From Acidobacteria bacterium AH-259-G07 (GTDB lineage: Bacteria; Acidobacteriota; UBA6911; RPQK01; JADFOI01): a DNA stretch of 8,033 nucleotides. Position numbers and translations under genes: made by a program. A model generated the notes under the pieces. That model saw nothing but the letters and a program-made list of their open reading frames with translations, was not told where the DNA came from and ran no database searches. Of the stretch, positions 5,638 to 8,033 are shown in pieces (within the stretch, counting starts at the first letter, position 1; each line of letters starts with the position of its first letter). Location: NCBI GenBank assembly GCA_027717925.1, contig JALLON010000126.1, positions 1 through 8,033 on the forward strand. The letters are read 5' to 3'.

Positions 5638-8033
5638 TTAACTTTCTTCTTTCCGGACGGCCGGAAGCCACGCTTCACCCATGCCCTGCTCAGACTCTTC
5701 GGAAGTATCTATCACGGCAGCGTCTGCGGTAACGTAGACTTTACGATCCACGAGCTCATAGACCACCGGAATCAACAGCAGGGTCAGCATTGTCGAAAAC
5801 AGCAGGCCGCCCATTACTGTGATGGCCATGGGCGCTCGTACTTCCGCGCCTTCGCCCCAGCCCAGCGCCATCGGGAACAACCCCAGCACGGTGGTCAGCG
5901 TCGTCATTACGATGGGCCGCAGGCGGATCTGGCCGGCCTCGAGCAGTGCCTGGCGTTTGGACAATCCCTTGTGCCGGAGCTGGTTCGTGTAGTCGATTAG
6001 CACGATCGCATTGTTGACCACGATCCCAGCCAGAATGATGACCCCGAGAAAGACCATGACGCTGAGGGTGGTGGCGGTCACGAATAGCGACAGTATGACG
6101 CCCACCACCGCCAGCGGCACGGTAAAGAGAATGACGAACGGGTGGACGAGCGATTCGAACTGCGACGCCATCACCAGATACACGAGAAAGATCGCCAGGC
6201 CCAGCGCAAACAGGAGGCTCCGGTAGGAACTTTCCATTTCCTGGTTCTGTCCTCCCAGGCCGATCACGGTATTGACGGGGATCTTGCCTCGAAGCTGTTG
6301 TAGTTCGGCGCGGATCTCCCGCGACACGCTGCTCAGATCCCGGCCCGCCAGGTTTGCCGAAACCACAGCCGCGCGCTGCGAGCGAATGCGGCGGATTTCA
6401 CTGGGGCCGCGGGCAACGACCACGTCGGCAATAGCTGCGAGCCGGATCGGAACGCCCCGTTCGACTTCTTGTTGGGGGATCTGGCCCGTAGGACCGCGGC
6501 GACGATCCTGGTTCCCTTCGCCATTGCGGCTGGGCGTTCTCGAAACCGTATTTTGCGCCCTGCTCCGGCTCGCACGGCGATCTCCCTGCTGTCCCGGATC
6601 GGTGTTACCCAGCTGGTTGATGATCAGGTTCTTGATGTCGGCGATGGTGCTTCGGTCTGACGCTTCCGCACGGACCAGAATCTCGATCTGCTTGTCGCCC
6701 TCGCGGTAGCGCGAGGCCACATCCCCGCGGATCTTATTGCGCAGGATATTCGCTACCTCGCTCTCGTCAAGTCTGAGCCGAGCCAAGCGTTCACGATCGA
6801 AGCGGACCTGGATTTCCGGGTTGCCCAATTGTGTTGTGCTTTGGATGTCGCTCAACCCGTCAATTCGCTCCAAGCGCGCCGCGACAAGGCCGGCGGTTGT
6901 GCGCTGGTCTTCGATGTCGAAAGCGTAGATTTCGACTTCAATTGGGGTCTTGAAACTAAACAGCGTCGGGCGACTGAAGGTGTAGGTCACCTCAGGGTGC
7001 CGCCGCAGCTCCTCTCGAATCCTGTTGATGGTGCGCTGCTCAAGCAGCTTGTCGCGGCGGTCCTTCATAACCACGTAAAGCCGGCCGAAGTTCTCTTCCA
7101 GCGCACCGCTGGCAAACTGATTCTTATTGCTTCCGCCGACGCTGGAGAACACCGTATCGACCCCAGGAAAGTCCTTAATGCGAGTCTCGATATCGTTGAT
7201 GATGCCATCGGTCTGTTCGAGCGGTTTGCCCTCGGGCAGTTTGATTTCAAACGAGAACTCGCCCTGAGCCAGGGGCGGGATCAGCTCCGCGCCCAGGCGC
7301 TGATAGGCCACGGCTGAAAAGCCCACTAGTCCCACCGCAACCGCAAGCACCACCGGCTTGTTGTTTAACGACCAGGTCAGTGCTCGGGGATAGGCGTGGT
7401 TTAAAGCATCGAATCCGGATCCGAGGGGGTTCAAAACGGGGCTGATAATCTTCAGAGTTTGCCTGCCCACTGCGCGCAATAGGCGGCGCAGGTCGGTTAA
7501 GACGACCTGGACCAGGTCGACGAAGATGAATCGTCCCGTGGCACGGCCAGCAGTGGTCGCGAGCCGGGAGACGTGCTGGAGCACCCGGAGGACTGTTTTG
7601 CCGCGCAGATCAGTGACAGCGGGCGAGGATTCAGATGGGCTCTGGATTGCCTGCCGCTTCACCCCCAGTGCCAACACCATGGGGATAAACGTCAAGGCCA
7701 CCAGCAGCGAGACCACCAGCGAGTAGGTGATTGCTAAGGCCTGATCTTTGAAAAGCTGCCCGGCAATGCCCTCGACGAAGACCAGCGGCACGAAGACCGC
7801 CACCGTGGTCAGGGTCGAAGCCGTCACGGCCCGCCCGACTTCTTGGGTTCCCCGATAGACGCCATCGGCAAGGCTACCGTCGGCTTTCTTGTGACGGTGC
7901 ACCGACTCCAGCACCACGATGGAGTTGTCCACCAACATGCCCACGCCCAGGGCGATCCCACCAAGGGACATGATGTTCAGTGTGATATCGGTCTGGTACA
8001 TCAGAGCGAAGGTTGCCATGATGGAAATCGGGA
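5638..8033 (-). CDS. RND efflux permease, 5'-truncated by the window edge
   Basis: This is the C-terminal two thirds or so of an RND permease; the frame stays open to base 8033 and the visible part starts inside TM3, so roughly 350-390 residues are missing. The Met at 8019 is internal, and I number from it. Asp31 in GMLVDNSIVVLE (TM4) is the proton-relay aspartate; TM10 has GIVVNNAIVLID (666-677) with Asn669-Asn670 replacing Lys-Asn of AcrB; TM11 has RPIVMT with Thr706. The porter half starts with GAELIPPLAQGEF (243-255). Two features are odd: the TM6-TM7 linker is about 100 residues (119-218) against about 40 in AcrB, and an Arg/Gln/Gly/Asn-rich stretch (about 470-522) interrupts the second porter domain just before its GVPIRLAAIADV strand. 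It ends with an acidic tail and TAA. As first gene of the visible operon, it would be expected to follow an adaptor gene beyond the window. Sequence similarity to the downstream permease is only family-level, so this is not a recent duplication. Confidence 0.93.
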   Translation of the reverse strand, partial: PISIMATFALMYQTDITLNIMSLGGIALGVGMLVDNSIVVLESVHRHKKADGSLADGVYRGTQEVGRAVTASTLTTVAVFVPLVFVEGIAGQLFKDQALAITYSLVVSLLVALTFIPMVLALGVKRQAIQSPSESSPAVTDLRGKTVLRVLQHVSRLATTAGRATGRFIFVDLVQVVLTDLRRLLRAVGRQTLKIISPVLNPLGSGFDALNHAYPRALTWSLNNKPVVLAVAVGLVGFSAVAYQRLGAELIPPLAQGEFSFEIKLPEGKPLEQTDGIINDIETRIKDFPGVDTVFSSVGGSNKNQFASGALEENFGRLYVVMKDRRDKLLEQRTINRIREELRRHPEVTYTFSRPTLFSFKTPIEVEIYAFDIEDQRTTAGLVAARLERIDGLSDIQSTTQLGNPEIQVRFDRERLARLRLDESEVANILRNKIRGDVASRYREGDKQIEILVRAEASDRSTIADIKNLIINQLGNTDPGQQGDRRASRSRAQNTVSRTPSRNGEGNQDRRRGPTGQIPQQEVERGVPIRLAAIADVVVARGPSEIRRIRSQRAAVVSANLAGRDLSSVSREIRAELQQLRGKIPVNTVIGLGGQNQEMESSYRSLLFALGLAIFLVYLVMASQFESLVHPFVILFTVPLAVVGVILSLFVTATTLSVMVFLGVIILAGIVVNNAIVLIDYTNQLRHKGLSKRQALLEAGQIRLRPIVMTTLTTVLGLFPMALGWGEGAEVRAPMAITVMGGLLFSTMLTLLLIPVVYELVDRKVYVTADAAVIDTSEESEQGMGEAWLPAVRKEES

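Noticed and set aside
1..8033. CRISPR array, rRNA, or complete tRNA
   Set aside because: No regularly spaced direct repeats, rRNA-like sequence or tRNA cloverleaf was seen on either strand by eye.

Overview
The window looks like part of a Gram-negative bacterial chromosome, because it carries two inner-membrane permeases of tripartite RND efflux pumps. The taxon cannot be fixed from the sequence; an environmental, moderately GC-rich bacterium (for example Planctomycetota-like) would fit, but this is a guess. The window has two unlike halves. Bases 1 to about 2334 are visibly richer in A+T, loosely packed and hold small or accessory genes on the + strand. Bases 2335-8033 are GC-richer, tightly packed and carry two transport genes on the - strand.

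Left half. After about 250 bases without a confident gene lies a 94-residue protein of unknown function (255-539) with a near-ideal ribosome binding site. A 266-base gap follows. It holds a short GC-rich hairpin, a plausible sigma70-type promoter (687-715), a perfect 9-bp inverted repeat bracketing the predicted transcription start (703-735), and a near-duplicate of one arm. Next is a complete SIR2-like gene (806-1849, possibly starting at 773) with the nucleotide-binding glycine loop and the Asn and His positions of SIR2-type NADases. It is a single-domain protein of a kind often found in anti-phage defence. It is the best candidate here for a poorly described system.

Middle. Bases 1850-2334 separate two convergent transcription units and have no convincing gene. 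They contain a dense cluster of inverted repeats (2061-2204), including a 20-bp near-perfect palindrome, plus short tandem repeats and a C7 tract.

Right half. Two RND permease genes lie head-to-tail on the - strand: a 5'-truncated one (5638 to beyond 8033) followed after 30 bases by a complete 1090-residue one (2335-5607). Both keep the TM4 aspartate of the proton relay, and both have Asn-Asn in TM10 where AcrB has Lys-Asn. They probably form one operon, whose adaptor (membrane fusion) gene would be expected upstream, outside the window. The two permeases could work as separate homotrimers or as a mixed trimer as in MdtBC. The truncated one carries an unusual Arg/Gln/Gly/Asn-rich insertion in a periplasmic domain and a long TM6-TM7 linker.
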